A DNA stretch of 60,000 nt from Takakia lepidozioides (Eukaryota; Streptophyta; Takakiopsida; Takakiales; Takakiaceae). The DNA lies in assembly GCA_030704615.1 (NCBI GenBank), contig CM060733.1, positions 25,360,001-25,420,000 of the forward strand. The letters run 5' to 3'. The translations under genes and the position numbers were made by a program. Below, piece by piece: positions 24,572 through 35,765 of the stretch (the stretch's first letter is position 1; each line of letters begins with the position of its first letter). Under the pieces are notes generated by a model. The model was not told the DNA's origin, ran no database searches, and worked only from the letters and a program-made list of their open reading frames with translations.

Positions 24572-25129
24572 TGCCTCATCTTTCCTACAGGATTCCCCCC
24601 CATCAGATGCGCCCCAGCGTATATCTCATAGTGAGCTTTGGCTCTCCTGCCATGTGAATAGGGTGGATTTTGTGAAAGATCGATAGAATTGTGCATATTG
24701 GATTGATGTGGTGTCAAAGCATCAACATATAAAGGAAGGTAGTTTGTTTGTTTGTTTGTTTGTAGCGTTGAAATGTCCCAAACCGCGGGGCCCCAGCCCT
24801 GGTGCTTGGTATCGTTGAAAAGCCCTCGATGAGGAGGGGTGCACCGACTTGGTCTCACCATCTTTGGAGGTTGGGTAGCAGCATGCTCACATGAGCAGAA
24901 GAGGATATACCAAAAATTCTTAGAATATTCTTGAAAAGATATTAAAATGTGCAATTTGTGCTCACGTGAGCACAAGCCACGGGAAGATGGGTTAGTCACC
25001 CTATTTCCATGGTTTGTGCTCAACTCAATTTTTCTTTAACAATTCATTAGCTAAATAAAACAATCTCAGGTCGTCTCTTATATGCAAAACCAAACACAAC
25101 ACATCTTTTCCCATCCCATCCCCGCATTT
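24572..25129. other. Intergenic with truncated SINE-like repeat
   Basis: This is the 3' flank of dioxygenase copy 2. It contains the partial SINE-like copy at 24765-24870 preceded by a (TTTG)n run. Beyond that I see AT-rich DNA with no gene. Confidence 0.4.
24765..24870 (+). repeat. SINE-like repeat, copy 3 (5' half only)
   Basis: Starts GAAATGTCCCAAACCGCGGGG and runs through GGTGCTTGGTATCGTTG and GAGGAGGGGTGCACCGA to GGTCTCACCATCTTTGG, paralleling the first ~105 bp of copies 1 and 2. The promoter-box half and A tail are missing. Confidence 0.5.
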
Positions 25130-25990
25130 CTTTGCGGCTGTTGAATTTGCTGCATGCTCACATCTTACCTTTGTGCCCTGTTTGGGCTTGTCTTAGGGCA
25201 CTTACTCTTTGGCAGGCTAGGTGTTCTTTTGTTTATGAGGGAAGACCCCCCCGGGGCAGGTCAATTCTGTTTTGTATCTACCATGACCTGCTCACTGATG
25301 GGAGGTTAACTGCAGCTATTTCCAGATCTTCATAGCAACGCGAGACCAAGCTACTCAATGATTTTCTCCAATCCTGGGGAAAAATGGCACAGTCGGCACC
25401 AACCTTCCCTCTTTGCGTTTCTACTGGCATGGCACTATCCCCGCGGACTGGGAGGTCTCATGGTGATGGGGATGACGGTGACTTTAATTGGAGACATAAG
25501 AAGGCTCGCGTTACAAAGTCCCGAACCAACTTCAATTTTAGCTCTTTTACGTGTGCTTCATAGGATGTTCCCTGCTAGCTTAAACAGTGGCTCCTATTGG
25601 AAGTGCATAAGTGCTTCAATGACATTGCTTCGATCTCCATTGCTGATTTGGGGCACACCTAATCTGCCTTTGTCAAGCAGGTAGAATGCAGGCAGCCTGC
25701 AACAGCCTCGGCAGTCAACTCATCTTTCTCGTTTGGGCTTACTTTTTCTTCTACTACCCCTGATTCCACCACCCCACTCTCGTTGCCCCCTTTTGGAACC
25801 ATAATCCAACAATCTTCTCCCCTGTATAGCACCTCATGTAGCAAGTTAGCTTTGGCTCCGGGGAAGTTCCCCCTTAGTTAGCCTTCACGGCCTTCCTAGG
25901 TGGTTATTTTTTCCACCTATTTCTTTTTAATTAATTTGAGTAAAAAGGCCTCCGTCCCCTTTCTCTAAAAAATATTTAAAAAAAAGAAAA
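25130..25990 (+). mobile_element. LINE-like remnant, tail family 2
   Basis: The frame at 25132-25335 reads LTLWQARCSFVYEG and ILFCIYHDLLTDGRL, the kind of Trp-x-x-Arg sequence found near the C terminus of plant LINE polymerases. The segment ends at about 25985 with a tail (TTAATTAATTTGAG, CCTCCGTCCCCTTTCTC, A-rich) that also occurs at 9.8 kb. Assignment rests on weak similarity plus the repeated tail. Confidence 0.35.
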
Positions 25991-26154
25991 AAGAAAAAAA
26001 CACATTTTGTTTCTCCCACGAAACCATAGGATAATGACCTACACATCGTTACCTCGAAATTTCGCCAGCGAAATCCATTATTTCGATGGCACAACCCATT
26101 ATTTCGCTTGATTTATTTCGGTAACGAAACCCGTTGTTTGCCTCATTATATTAA

Positions 26155-26807
26155 CCCTTAAACGCCCAGTAGCCTGTTTTGGGCTTTTGGGTTTAAAAAA
26201 ATCTGAATAACTTTTTGAATTCTCCATGGAATTGTGTGAAAAAAAAAAAATAGTGTTCTTGGGCACCTGGCACACCAAGATTCATTGCCCGATTGCCTCG
26301 GATCTGCCAAGTTGCAAAGAGGTCTCATCACGCAAGCAGGGAGGTCACGATTTGATAAAGGTAATTCTCGTTGTTTCATTCTTCACACGTGTGTGAGAGA
26401 GGGAGAGAAACATGGGATTTTCCCAGGTTTGACCAAGTGGCACCATCACATGCATTGGCCAAATTGAATACTTTTTGGCTTGTTGGATGAGGGATCTCAA
26501 GAGGATGAAACCCTGCTAATTTCGCCTCAATCCAATTTGATCCCGTCACTCAAATCTTTAAAAAATTACCCAAAATGGATATGTTTCTCCAAAGGGCCCA
26601 ATAATGGGGCCCACATTCAACGGTGACATTTTGTGGATCTGGGGCTGATTGGCCTCAAATTCGGCAGGTGGATGCAGGAGGAAGGTACGCACCTAATGTG
26701 TGGTCAAGTTCTTTAAAAAGTTAATTTTCTGAAAGTTACACCTTTTTTCTACCTTAAGGGGTCATGTTTTCTGAAAAAGTCAAACTATAGCACTGGGCGT
26801 TTAAGGG
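26155..26807. mobile_element. Non-autonomous piggyBac-type MITE
   Basis: The element starts CCCTTAAACGCCCAGT (26155-26170) and ends with its exact reverse complement ACTGGGCGTTTAAGGG (26792-26807), a 16/16 inverted repeat. It is flanked on both sides by TTAA (26151-26154 and 26808-26811). A TTAA target duplication with CCC-starting ends is the signature of the piggyBac superfamily. The 653-bp interior has no transposase frame, so it is non-autonomous. Confidence 0.75.
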
Positions 26808-26811
26808 TTAA

Positions 26812-27660
26812 ATTGTTCAACTATTGTTTGGTATTTGTGCGTTTTGGATGGGAAGAGGCTCTTAGTTACGCTAGCTTCGACTCGTGTCATATATATATGT
26901 GTGTGTTCACGTGTGTGTTTTGGATGGCGTTGGTTATTATGACTTTGTTTTGCCCTAATGTATTATTCTTTTGTAGGATACCAAAGCTATAGATATGTGG
27001 AACTTGGAGCTTGCACACTGCAGTCGTATATACCATACTACAGTCGTCGCTGCCGCGCCACATGGCGAGGCGCAATTGATTAAAAAAACTTAAATTAAAA
27101 AAACTTAAAAAAAAAAAAACATATGTCAGACGCCTCATCACACCGCATTGTGCCACGTGGCATAATGCATTTTATAATAATGAAAAAACCACATGGCAGC
27201 CCATCTAGGGTACCACGTGTTATCCCTAGCTCGCTTACTAACTTATCCATTTGAATGTACTTAGAGGAGTTTGAACCTGCAACCTCTTTAATATAAGAGT
27301 TATAGTTCACTACCTGCTAACCAATACACACATTAGTCATTCATGTGATCATATGGTGTTTTAATTGTATTATACATACCAAATTACAAAATCCCCAGTA
27401 ATCATCATGACTATGTAACCTCATCCTTGTCCACTGTAGTCATGGAAATGACTTATGAATGAGTGAGCAAATATTGTCAATTGTCTGTTGACCAGCCTTC
27501 CGCCCATTCCCGAGCCATGTAGTCATACAGACGACACTTAGGAAGTCGTTAATAGACTACAGTCGTATGAACGACTGCGGAGGTCAATTCATATAAACAC
27601 ATGGGCAGTCCGGTCAAAGCAAGAAAACCATGACTTACCACGTTTGCAGTCATAACTACG
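26812..27660. other. AT-rich intergenic DNA with short palindromes
   Basis: There is a short AT/GT simple repeat near 26890-26920 and A-runs at 27080-27120. Words of the form CAGTCGT and its complement ACGACTG recur near 27020-27050 and 27515-27580, giving small hairpin potential. No gene is seen. Confidence 0.3.
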
Positions 27661-27745
27661 TGTCGTGCGCATACATATCGTTACACAACGACAATCGCTG
27701 TCCAAACCACACCACACATATAGCACAATAAAGTAGTCTGCCACA
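27661..27745 (-). repeat. Partial duplicate of the Gypsy LTR 5' end
   Basis: On the minus strand this begins TGTGGCAGACTACTTTATTG and continues through CTATATGTGTGGTGTGG to GATATGTATGCGCACGACA. It matches the first ~82 bases of the adjacent LTR (28099-28180). It abuts the LTR end with one intervening base, so an LTR start follows an LTR end directly, which a simple single insertion would not create. Confidence 0.55.
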
Positions 27746-27746
27746 A

Positions 27747-28180
27747 TGATAAACAAGCCATAGAGACAATGTGACACAAACATATGAAATCATCACTATC
27801 ACTCTTTATAATAGAAGTCGAGCCAGGGGCACCCCAAGCTGTGGGGACTCCACCCCACAACAACCTACACTCCCCATCATGCGTACACCAGAATTAAAGC
27901 ATTTGCAGGAGCTCGGTCGCGCAGGCTACTCAACTCGAGAAAGATGAGCCGCGCGACTGCCCGCTCTCGTGAAGATAAGACGGACCAGGTGTCAAATAAA
28001 CTTGAACCATGATTTAACACTTGACCTACATCCAAGTGTCAAATACAATAACTAGTTGTATTCTAGCTTGTTTTCACACTGTGCGTATTTAACTGACAGC
28101 TGTCGTGCGCATACATATCGCTAACAACTACATCGGTACCAACCACACCACACATATAGCACAATAAAGTGTCTGCCACA
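27747..28180 (-). repeat. Left LTR (3' LTR) of the Gypsy element
   Basis: About 434 bp, starting TGTGGCAGAC and ending TTTATCA on the minus strand, so TG...CA. It lies immediately after a purine-rich GCTAGGGGGCGA. Bases 27747-28098 are repeated at 38856-39206. A TATA-like CTATTATAAAG lies on the minus strand at about 27804-27814. These are standard LTR features. Confidence 0.65.
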
Positions 28181-28196
28181 ATCGCCCCCTAGCTGG
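28181..28196 (-). other. Polypurine tract
   Basis: The minus strand reads AGCTAGGGGGCGAT directly before the LTR start TGTGG. This is the expected plus-strand priming site of an LTR retrotransposon transcribed leftwards. Confidence 0.55.
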
Positions 28197-28419
28197 TGGA
28201 TAGGTCCATCTACCTCCAGATAGCTACAAGATGTCATAGCCACGCCGTACTAAGTCCTCTATAACTGTCCTTTGTAACTCAAACTCTATAGACCAAGAGG
28301 CGGGGGTTTACAAGAGTAGCTCCATCGTTAGTCGCCATCTTGCAATCTGTGAACTTGAGCCAAGACCTCGTGTGTTCAAGGTCTCATAGTAGCTGGGCCT
28401 GGCGTTTTTGTTAGTTTCC

Positions 28420-28611
28420 ATGGTTGTATCCACTCCCACATATCCAATTGCAATGTGGCATTAACCAATCCCCATCCGGAACAATCTCACGAGGTGGAGG
28501 TGGAGTCAAGCACTCCCATATGCCAACCTCTAGAGCATCGATCGCACACCAGCATGGTGGCTGCCCTTTAGCAGACCCACACAACATGCACCTCAAACCT
28601 GCAGATACCAC
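28420..28611 (-). pseudogene. PHD-finger-like C terminus of the Gypsy polyprotein
   Basis: In the minus direction, over two frames, I read CMLCGSAKG, then TMLVCDRCSRGWHMG, then CLTPPPPREIVPDGDW and LMPHC. This fits the PHD pattern Cys-x2-Cys, Cys-x2-Cys, His-x-x-Cys, Trp-x-x-Pro-x-Cys. The first Cys of the last pair is Met (LMPHC instead of LCPHC), and one frameshift is needed. PHD fingers bind histone H3 tails. Its position after the integrase, where other Gypsy elements carry a chromodomain, suggests a targeting role (inference). Confidence 0.6.
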
Positions 28612-28699
28612 TACCAGGTTGGGTCAATCCTTGCCTCCATTCGGAAGGTGACATGGCGCACAATTACGCACATGGTCCTTCCAAGTTAGGCCATCACGA

Positions 28700-29830
28700 C
28701 CCTCCAGACCAAGACGCCTGAGGGCAAGCCTCTCGAACCCTCAAAATAACACGTTTGCAGTCACATCCAGGGTCGTAGGAGCAGTCTGCTGCAGATAGAC
28801 ATAGTCACCAGGGTTGAATCTCCGAACCCCAGGACGATAGCCCCCCCCAGTATGGTCGCATACCTCAACGTTATCACGGTGTTGTGCAAATGGCAAGGTT
28901 CTCGAAAGCCATGGGCATGACTCTCTTGAACAACTCTGCACGCTGCTCACATGCACGTGCCCACACGTCGGATCGTCAAGGTTAAGAACTGTAGCAGCTT
29001 CTCTGCGAATGGATGTAGGCAAATCCGGCTCTCGGCCAAGAAGAGAAGAGAAAGTATGGTGAGAAGGAGAGCAAGTGATGCTTGCGGGCTGAACTGTAGC
29101 CCATGGTTAACAAGGGAACTGAAGGTCCCAATCTCCTAGGTGTCCCTTCTGCAAAGCCATACTTGAGCCCCCCTCTTTATTGTCTGAACAACCTCTCTCT
29201 GCCAAGCCATCGGCTTCAGGATGATCCCCGAGAAGTGGTGCGGTGGTCTATCAAGGCCTTGTCACACAAAGCCTGAAACTCCCCCAAGAACTCTCTCCCT
29301 TGGTCCGTGAGTACCTCAGCTGGAGCAACGAATCGGCTAAGCACACAATCCAGGAATGCATCGCAGCTCCCTCACTGAGCCTTATCAGGCAATGGAACCA
29401 ATTCAATCCACTTGGAGAAGTGCTCCACCATCACCAACACGTACTTGTTGTGGGCATGGTCAGTGGCAAACGGCCTTGCGAAGTCAAGACTCCACCTGTA
29501 GCCCAATCCCATGATCGGAAGAGGTGCAATTGTGGAGTAGGGGCGTTGAATAGAAGCACGACCTGTCACACACCATGCACCTAGCCACAAATTGTTGAAC
29601 ACCTCTGTGTGCATACCACGCCACCAATACTGCCCTTGCAGTAGACTATGAGTGCGTCGCACCCCCCAAAATGCCCCAACTCCTATGGGCATGCCGCACT
29701 ACCGTGCCCGCTGTGTTGGGGAGGCACAATCCCCACTCGGACATCCTCCCACACTCGGAGCAGGTGTGTCCCCCTCCACCTGAACCTCTTGGCTCGTTGT
29801 TGTAGGTAAATCCCCTCTCCTTGGCAGTCA
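28700..29830 (-). pseudogene. Gypsy integrase
   Basis: Minus-strand pieces in order: a zinc-binding region ending in an ARCMVCDR-like Cys-x2-Cys; YRWSLDFA (first Asp) followed by NKYVLVMVEHFSKWIELVPL; EVLTDQGREF (second Asp) near 29300; and HPEADGLAER (Glu) near 29205. The D-D-E order is that of retroviral-type integrases. A GPF-like C-terminal region with RFNPGDYVYLQQ lies near 28830. Frames change several times, so it is non-functional. Confidence 0.8.
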
Positions 29831-30059
29831 TAGTGGCTGCCGTGTCTCCACTGCGCGGAGGTAGTCCAACACAACTGAATCCTCATGTATATCTTTGGCG
29901 TCACCCCTGCTCTTGTTTGGCTGGCCTCAGGGTCCTCAGACACATTGATCTACAGTCATCCCTGTTGTAGGTCCAACCTGGCTTCCGCTGCCAAGATACA
30001 CAGAAATGCAGATGCATGCCATCCGGGCACCATCTCCTCGTCCGTCTCACCATGCCACC

Positions 30060-30600
30060 GAGCTCAAGTGTCATCCTGCTGGCTCGTGCATGGATTGCGA
30101 CTCAACCCATCTGCATTTCGATTGACCATACCCGGTCGATGCACCACTGATGAAAGTCATACTCTTGAAGGATGAGTGCCCACGTGACAAGCTTCCCCGT
30201 AAGTTTGTCTGACTCCATAACCACTTGAGAGTGGTTGGTGATCCGGACAAGGTGAAGAGATTGCCGTATAAAATAGCACCTGAAGTGTGCCACGGCCCAC
30301 ACTGCAGCATAGCATTCTCCTCATATGAGCTATACTTAGACTCTGCAGCATTGTTCGAAGCGACTAGCATAAGCCACTACGAACCTCTTCCTCATCATCC
30401 ACCTGTGTGAGCACCGCTACAAGCCCCAGCATGCTCCAATCTGTATGCAGCTGAAAAGGACGCCCCCTGATAGGTCGTCTCAAGAGGGGCCGAGGGGCAA
30501 ACCTCGCTTGAGCTCTTGAAAAGCTTTCTTCTTGTCTCATTTCCCACTGCCACTCCTGGTCCACCTTGGTCAGCTTGGGTTAGAGCCTTTGCAAGGCACT
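30060..30600 (-). pseudogene. Gypsy RNase H domain
   Basis: Minus strand shows LRRPIRGRPFQLHTDWSMLG with AVLTQVDDE, then NNAAESKYSSYE, AVAHFR and LTGKL, in shifted frames. This is the usual Ty3/Gypsy RNase H sequence following the reverse transcriptase. The first catalytic Asp (HTDWS) and Glu (AAESKYS-YE region) are recognisable. Confidence 0.78.
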
Positions 30601-30759
30601 AAATCCCTTAACAAAACGCGTCTGTAATAGTTTGCTAACCCCATGAAAGCTCGAACTCGGCTCACATCCGTGGGGCGGGAACCTGTGCAATGGACTCTAC
30701 TTAGTCTGCTGTACCCCCAATCCTCCATGATATATCATTGTGACCCAGATACTCAATCT

Positions 30760-31260
30760 GGTTGTGGAAAAGAAACAACTGCACTTGCCCGGATGTAACT
30801 TCAATCCGTGCGTCCTCAAGCGCTCAAATACCCCTGAAGGTGTCTCTCATTCACTCCACCGTAGCACTAAAGATGATGATGTCATCTATGTAGCACCGAG
30901 CCACTCCACCCCTGCTAGAATCCTGTCCATGACTCTTTGAAACTCAGCGGGAGCGTTTTTAAGCCCAAATGGTAAGAACCGCCACTGGTATAGGCAATCC
31001 TTCCCGTGCTCATTGATCCCCCAGAATGCCGTCTTTGCTTATCCGCCTCCTTGATCGGCAACTGGTGATATCCGGATCGTAAATCCAACGTGCTAAAGAC
31101 CTTGGAATGCCCAATGGCATCAAGATCTCCTCTGGTGTTGGCATGGCATACCTATCGGACTTGGTTTTGACGATTTACAGGCCGGTAATCACCGCACATA
31201 CGTCTCTCCGCCAATTGCCATAGACATCCTTCTTAGCTGGCATCCTGTGGCTGAAGCATA
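30760..31260 (-). pseudogene. Gypsy reverse transcriptase
   Basis: On the minus strand the pieces read DLRSGYHQLPIKEADK, AFWGINEHGKDCLYQWRF, LPFGLKNAPAEFQRVMDRIL and CYIDDIIIF. The YIDD box (30881-30892 region) is the polymerase active site and DLRSGYHQ carries the first catalytic Asp. At least three frameshifts separate the pieces. Confidence 0.85.
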
Positions 31261-31939
31261 CTCTCCACCAGAGAGCTCCACCAAAACTGCCTCCCAGAGA
31301 TTTGAGTCCTCATCTGAATCAAAGACCTCTCCATGTCACTGTTATCTATAGGGTCTCCGAAAGATGGGCGTGTCAGTGGCCAACTCAATACGGATCTCTT
31401 GACCCTTCAGTGCTCCCAAGTCCTTCAAACTGAAGGGGAAAAGCAATTCCTATAAGCCCTCAGGAACCGCCGTATACGTCGTCTCTCTCTCCTCCGGTGA
31501 CAATGGGTCCAATGTCAGGCTCCCAATTGTCCTCCGTAACTGCAACTTTAAGTCCAGTGGGCTTAGAGGTTAGAGGACGCGTCCCGTGGTTGCTATTGCA
31601 ACCTCTTGAGCAGTAACCCCCTTCCTGCTCAGTCAATGACAAGGCCTCATCCTGCCCCATCATCTCATCATTGAGAACCTCCTCATCCCGAGAAGAATTC
31701 CAACCTCATCCATCACAGCTGCCTTCGCTGCCAACTCTTGAACCTCGAGCACCTCCCACAATGTGCCATGGATGTCTACACCTCGTGGTCCTCACGGCTC
31801 GCCCCCACTCGCTGCCTGTACCGTCTCGGTAGGCAGAGAGACCGTCAAGGGAAGTGCACTCCGCACTCTACGTGCTCAGCCATGCCAAAGCTGACAACGG
31901 GTCAAGCAATTGAGATCCATTGCTTGCCCCAACACCTGA

Positions 31940-32825
31940 CGACGTGATGCTCAGAAAGAGAAGGCACCGCCGTGGTACCAGTGGAAAACCCCATAGCCCG
32001 CTCTCGCTCGTCGGCATTAGGCTCCAGTAACTACTTGCAACTAAGCATCCACAGGAGGCCAGGTCCACATCCCGAAAAGCATGGGATCCTGGGAAGCTGG
32101 CAGGTGTAGGTAATGCGCTCGTGGTTGACCACCCTGTTGACCACTGGCCAAAGGCGAACGGTCATCGTGTCTCACACGTTGAGACTGCCTTCTGTGTCCA
32201 AAATGCCATCCACTGGTGAGGTGTGCTGGCCGCTGCACCCCATCAAATGCACGCTTGAGCAGTGCGGGTGGCATCAAGTAGTCCACCTAGTCGTGGACGA
32301 TGAGGACGTGACCCCACTGCAGCTGCATCCAGAAACACTGCTGACCCAAGCCACGACCGGACTTGATGCACACTGGCCATCACCCTGGCCCGAGAATCAC
32401 CCATCAGGGGTACATTCTCCAAGATGTATGCTGCTGCAAGCAGAGCAAAATCCGCACCATCTCCCAAAACAGACCCGTCCTCGAGTCTCGCAATCCATTG
32501 CCATGCCGGCTGATGATGATGAATACCCTTGGCAGGGCCAACCTGCCACTATCAGATCAATGGAGCCAACCTACTCCAATCTTGCGCCCCAAACAAGGAA
32601 ATGTCTGCTGGCAAGGCTTGTTGGTATCCACGAACTGCAGACACAGGCAACAAGTCAGTGGGTATGCTGTTGTACCAACTGAGCCACATGGCGCAATGAT
32701 GAGACGCGTCGTGCAGTCTCATCCCTCTCCACATACAGGTAACGCCTTACCCGCACACCCTGCCTGTGCACAGCAGCCAATCCGGTGCTGATCCCGCCAA
32801 ACAAGTCCAGAAGGCAAATGCCTTC
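31940..32825 (-). pseudogene. Cytosine-C5 DNA methyltransferase domain inside the Gypsy pol region
   Basis: Reading the minus strand across frames gives, in the correct order and spacing: motif I LLDLFGGISTGLAA (SAM binding, about 32800); YLYVERDETARR; ADISLFGAQDW; motif IV DLIVAGWPCQG with the catalytic Cys (32529-32537); GLRDSRTGLFWE; motif VI AAYILENVP (32411-32419); motif VIII-like GSRPHRPRL (about 32300); and motif IX/X-like ERERAMGF (about 31990). Motifs IV and VI are about 40 residues apart, as usual for the family. It lies between protease and reverse transcriptase, on the same strand, and has decayed by frameshifts like its neighbours. C5-methyltransferases add a methyl group to cytosine in DNA. 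The subfamily is uncertain; the canonical motif order argues against plant DRM enzymes. Confidence 0.85.
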
Positions 32826-33149
32826 ATCCGGCGGCCGCTGCCACACAAGAGGTGTGGTGTCCAATGGCGACAACTGAGGTGGCCCTGGTGAAATCACCGC
32901 ACTCTCCTCCTCTCCTGACGGTACAAAAGCTTCTCCCAGCTTGTTGCACCCGGTCCATCAGCAGCTTGCTGCAAATCCTTGCTCGTCTTACCCACAACGG
33001 AGTGTGAGCAACCATGGCAGGCAACTCCGCCGTATCATGCATGTCATCCTGCTTTGCTGGAGGTGGCACATCTCTGCATGGGCATTGCCTTCCAGCAACT
33101 CTCCAGGCCAACTAACGGCAGCTGTGAAGGCGGCTAGTGTTGGCATCTT

Positions 33150-33800
33150 GCCCGCTGGGCAGCTGCAATACCCCCAATGAATGTCACAGGAGCTGTGCAC
33201 GTCGACCATCCCCTGACTGCCATCCAGGCCTGTAGGATGCTGACTCCTCCCAGAAAATCCAGGGTGAAGCCCATGGGGTATAACACTGCCCCACCAACGA
33301 GGACATCGTAAGAGACCGCGTCTGTCACAATGGCTTGGCTCGCATCACTGAGCCATCTACAGGATGATCCGGCGCAGTCTAATAGCCAACTAATGTCGTG
33401 TCATGCCGAGAGCCTGCTCTGATCTCCCAGAGATGTCTGTATCTGGAAAGGACAAGGCTCCATATCCGCCTCCATGAGGCCCAAACTGCAATAGCAGCTC
33501 TGCCCAACATCAGTGGCTGAGCTCCTGAGTCCAACAAGACCGCAGTGGCCGGTACTTCTTGCCTGTTCGGTCCACTCAAAGTGAAAATGCCTCCCTGGCT
33601 GTCTAACAAGACAACTCCAGGTGTCACCATGGCGCGCTCAATGGCTGGCCTAGCTGGCAGCTCCGTCAACCTGGCAGCTGCAACTTGCCATGGCGCAGCC
33701 GTGGCAGTCTTGACCCTCAAATCCGAGGATCCCTCTGCCACTACACCTTCCACTAAACTCCGCAGAAGATGAAGTGACCTCCCCACTCTCACAGAGTGTT
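33150..33800 (-). pseudogene. Gypsy aspartic protease region
   Basis: The frame starting at 33792 on the minus strand contains ATAVLLDSGAQPLMLG. The hydrophobic-Asp-Ser-Gly-Ala box is the retropepsin active site, and it sits between gag and the methyltransferase. A following frame at 33134-33328 (AVSYDVLVGGAVLYPMGF) continues the domain after a break. Confidence 0.7.
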
Positions 33801-34170
33801 GCTGCTGCTAGTCTGAACATGCAGCTGGTCTCACCCCCGGACGTCGCATCATTGTTGCGAGAACAGTGGGGCTGACACACAGAGGTGGTTGCCCCCATAA
33901 CACACCGGCCGCACTAGCCTTGGCAGCAGGAGTCAATGCTGCACGTGTAGCTCTCCCCAGAGGCATAGTAACCTCCGCCTCGGTAACAGTCGGGCGAGAA
34001 CTATGTGCCATGGATGGCGTCGACACAGTCTCCGCCAAGGTGAATGACTGAGGAAGCCTTGCCTGACGGCTTGCCTCCCCACGCCGTGGATCCAATTCCA
34101 CCTCTGCACCTCGTGGCTCAGGAACTCGTGCTGCTCCTCGAGTCACGGCTGCAGCAGAACTCCACCTGCT

Positions 34171-35765
34171 CTAGTGGTAGTGCTGCTCCGCCATAATCCC
34201 CATGCCTCCCATATCTCCTCCCTCAGGAGCAGGAGGTGGACCATCCCGCCTGGGAGCCGGTCCCGCCTGAGCTATAGCCATGGCAGCGAGCCTCTGCTCT
34301 AGCTGCTGAAGCCGGTTGGCCATGCCTTGATCAACGCCCTGACCTCCGCGTCCTTGGCCATGTTGAGCTTGCCCTTGGCCTGCACCTCGTGCCCGACCAC
34401 CTCGTCCTCTCTGGGCTGGTCCACCTCGCCCCCGGCCACCATTGTTCTCTTGGAACTGGCCTGGGCGCAACTCAGGATGCAAGTCATAACACTGGGCATC
34501 TCCATGCCCATACTTGCCACAATGCCCACACTGCAACTGTGCAGGCTGTGCTTGTGCCGGCCTTCTGCCACTCTCTGGGCAATCTCTCTTGACATGGGGT
34601 CCTCCACATGTCCAACATATCACCCCTGGTTGCTGTTGGCCTGCAAAAGATGCCACGGCCTCTGACATGAGGTCCCCTGTAAGCTCCATGGAACTTGGGC
34701 TGGGCAACCTTGCCCCCCTGACCACGCTGTTGGGCAGTCCTTGTGCTTGTGGGCTGACAGCTGTGCCCCGTACAGGCATGTCCTTGCCAAATCCAATGTA
34801 ACAACTCGCTCCTCCACCATGTTGAGCTCAATCCGCTCAGCCAGCAGAAAACACATCTGCTAATGTGGGTTGGGCTGCTTGTAACAGGGTTGCATCTCGC
34901 ACCCTTCTCTTGAGCTCCTTGTCCAGAATTCCATACCAAAACTGGATTGCCTGAGCTTCAGTAACCCTTGGGTCACACTTATCAAGCGCCTCATACGAGT
35001 GTACGCCTCTCGCAGGCTCTCACTGGTTTGCGCTGGAAGTCTTGCAAACTCGCAGCTTCTCTGTCCGTACACCTTGGTAGTTCCTCCGCAACTCCTGGAA
35101 GAACTCCACCACCGGGTTGAATCTAGGCACATGTGTTGTAGTTGTGGCAGGAGGAGTAGTAGCACCTTTTGAACTAGTTACCACCTGCAGAAGTACCAGC
35201 ACTACCTGCTCCACTACTAGTGCTGGGAGTGGGAGCTATTGGTACTGATGCAGCTACTGGTCGCGTCGTGCCTCGAGTAATGGAGACGTAGTCAGGTGAC
35301 CAATACATCCTCCACTCCTCAATCTCTCTTCATGTCCTCGCCTGAACTCGTGGTAATCGTCCATAAGCGGGCCTTCCAAATGCTGGAACAGTCCCTTCCA
35401 CGCCATGAATGGGGTGAATAGCTGTGGATTGCGCATCTGCTGCAAATCACACCAGCTGTCGAACTCCTGGATAAGTCATCCAACTCGATTGTGCCCACAG
35501 CTCCAGAGTACCTACGAGGCCCCTTGGTAGCTCCATACATCTCCTCCATGTCGTCCCACAACAATGGCGAATGAAAGTGCACACCTGTTGATGAAGCCTC
35601 CGAGTCTGTGTCTGACTCTACAGTAATTGAGGATGGCGGTGAAGGTGGTCTGAACCGAATACCTCGTCTTGTGAACCCACTCTCACTGTTACTGCCTGTA
35701 GCCGTACTCCCCTCACCACCCTTGGGTAACTCCGTAATGACACTCACAATGTGCACCTCCTCCAC
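34171..35765 (-). pseudogene. Gypsy gag with two zinc knuckles
   Basis: The N-terminal piece (35765 leftward) starts MEEVHIVSVITELPKGGEG. Middle pieces include FQELRRNYQGV and TSESLREAYTRMRRL, typical capsid-like sequence. The C-terminal piece (34779-34171) has Cys55-x2-Cys58-x3-His-x4-Cys67 followed by a canonical Cys84-x2-Cys87-x4-His92-x4-Cys97, then a Gly/Arg/Gln-rich RNA-binding tail. At least three frame changes break the gene. Confidence 0.75.

Noticed and set aside
32113-32682. 189-codon plus-strand open frame
   Set aside because: It is antisense to the methyltransferase domain, has no domain of its own and is explained by the high-GC coding relic on the other strand.
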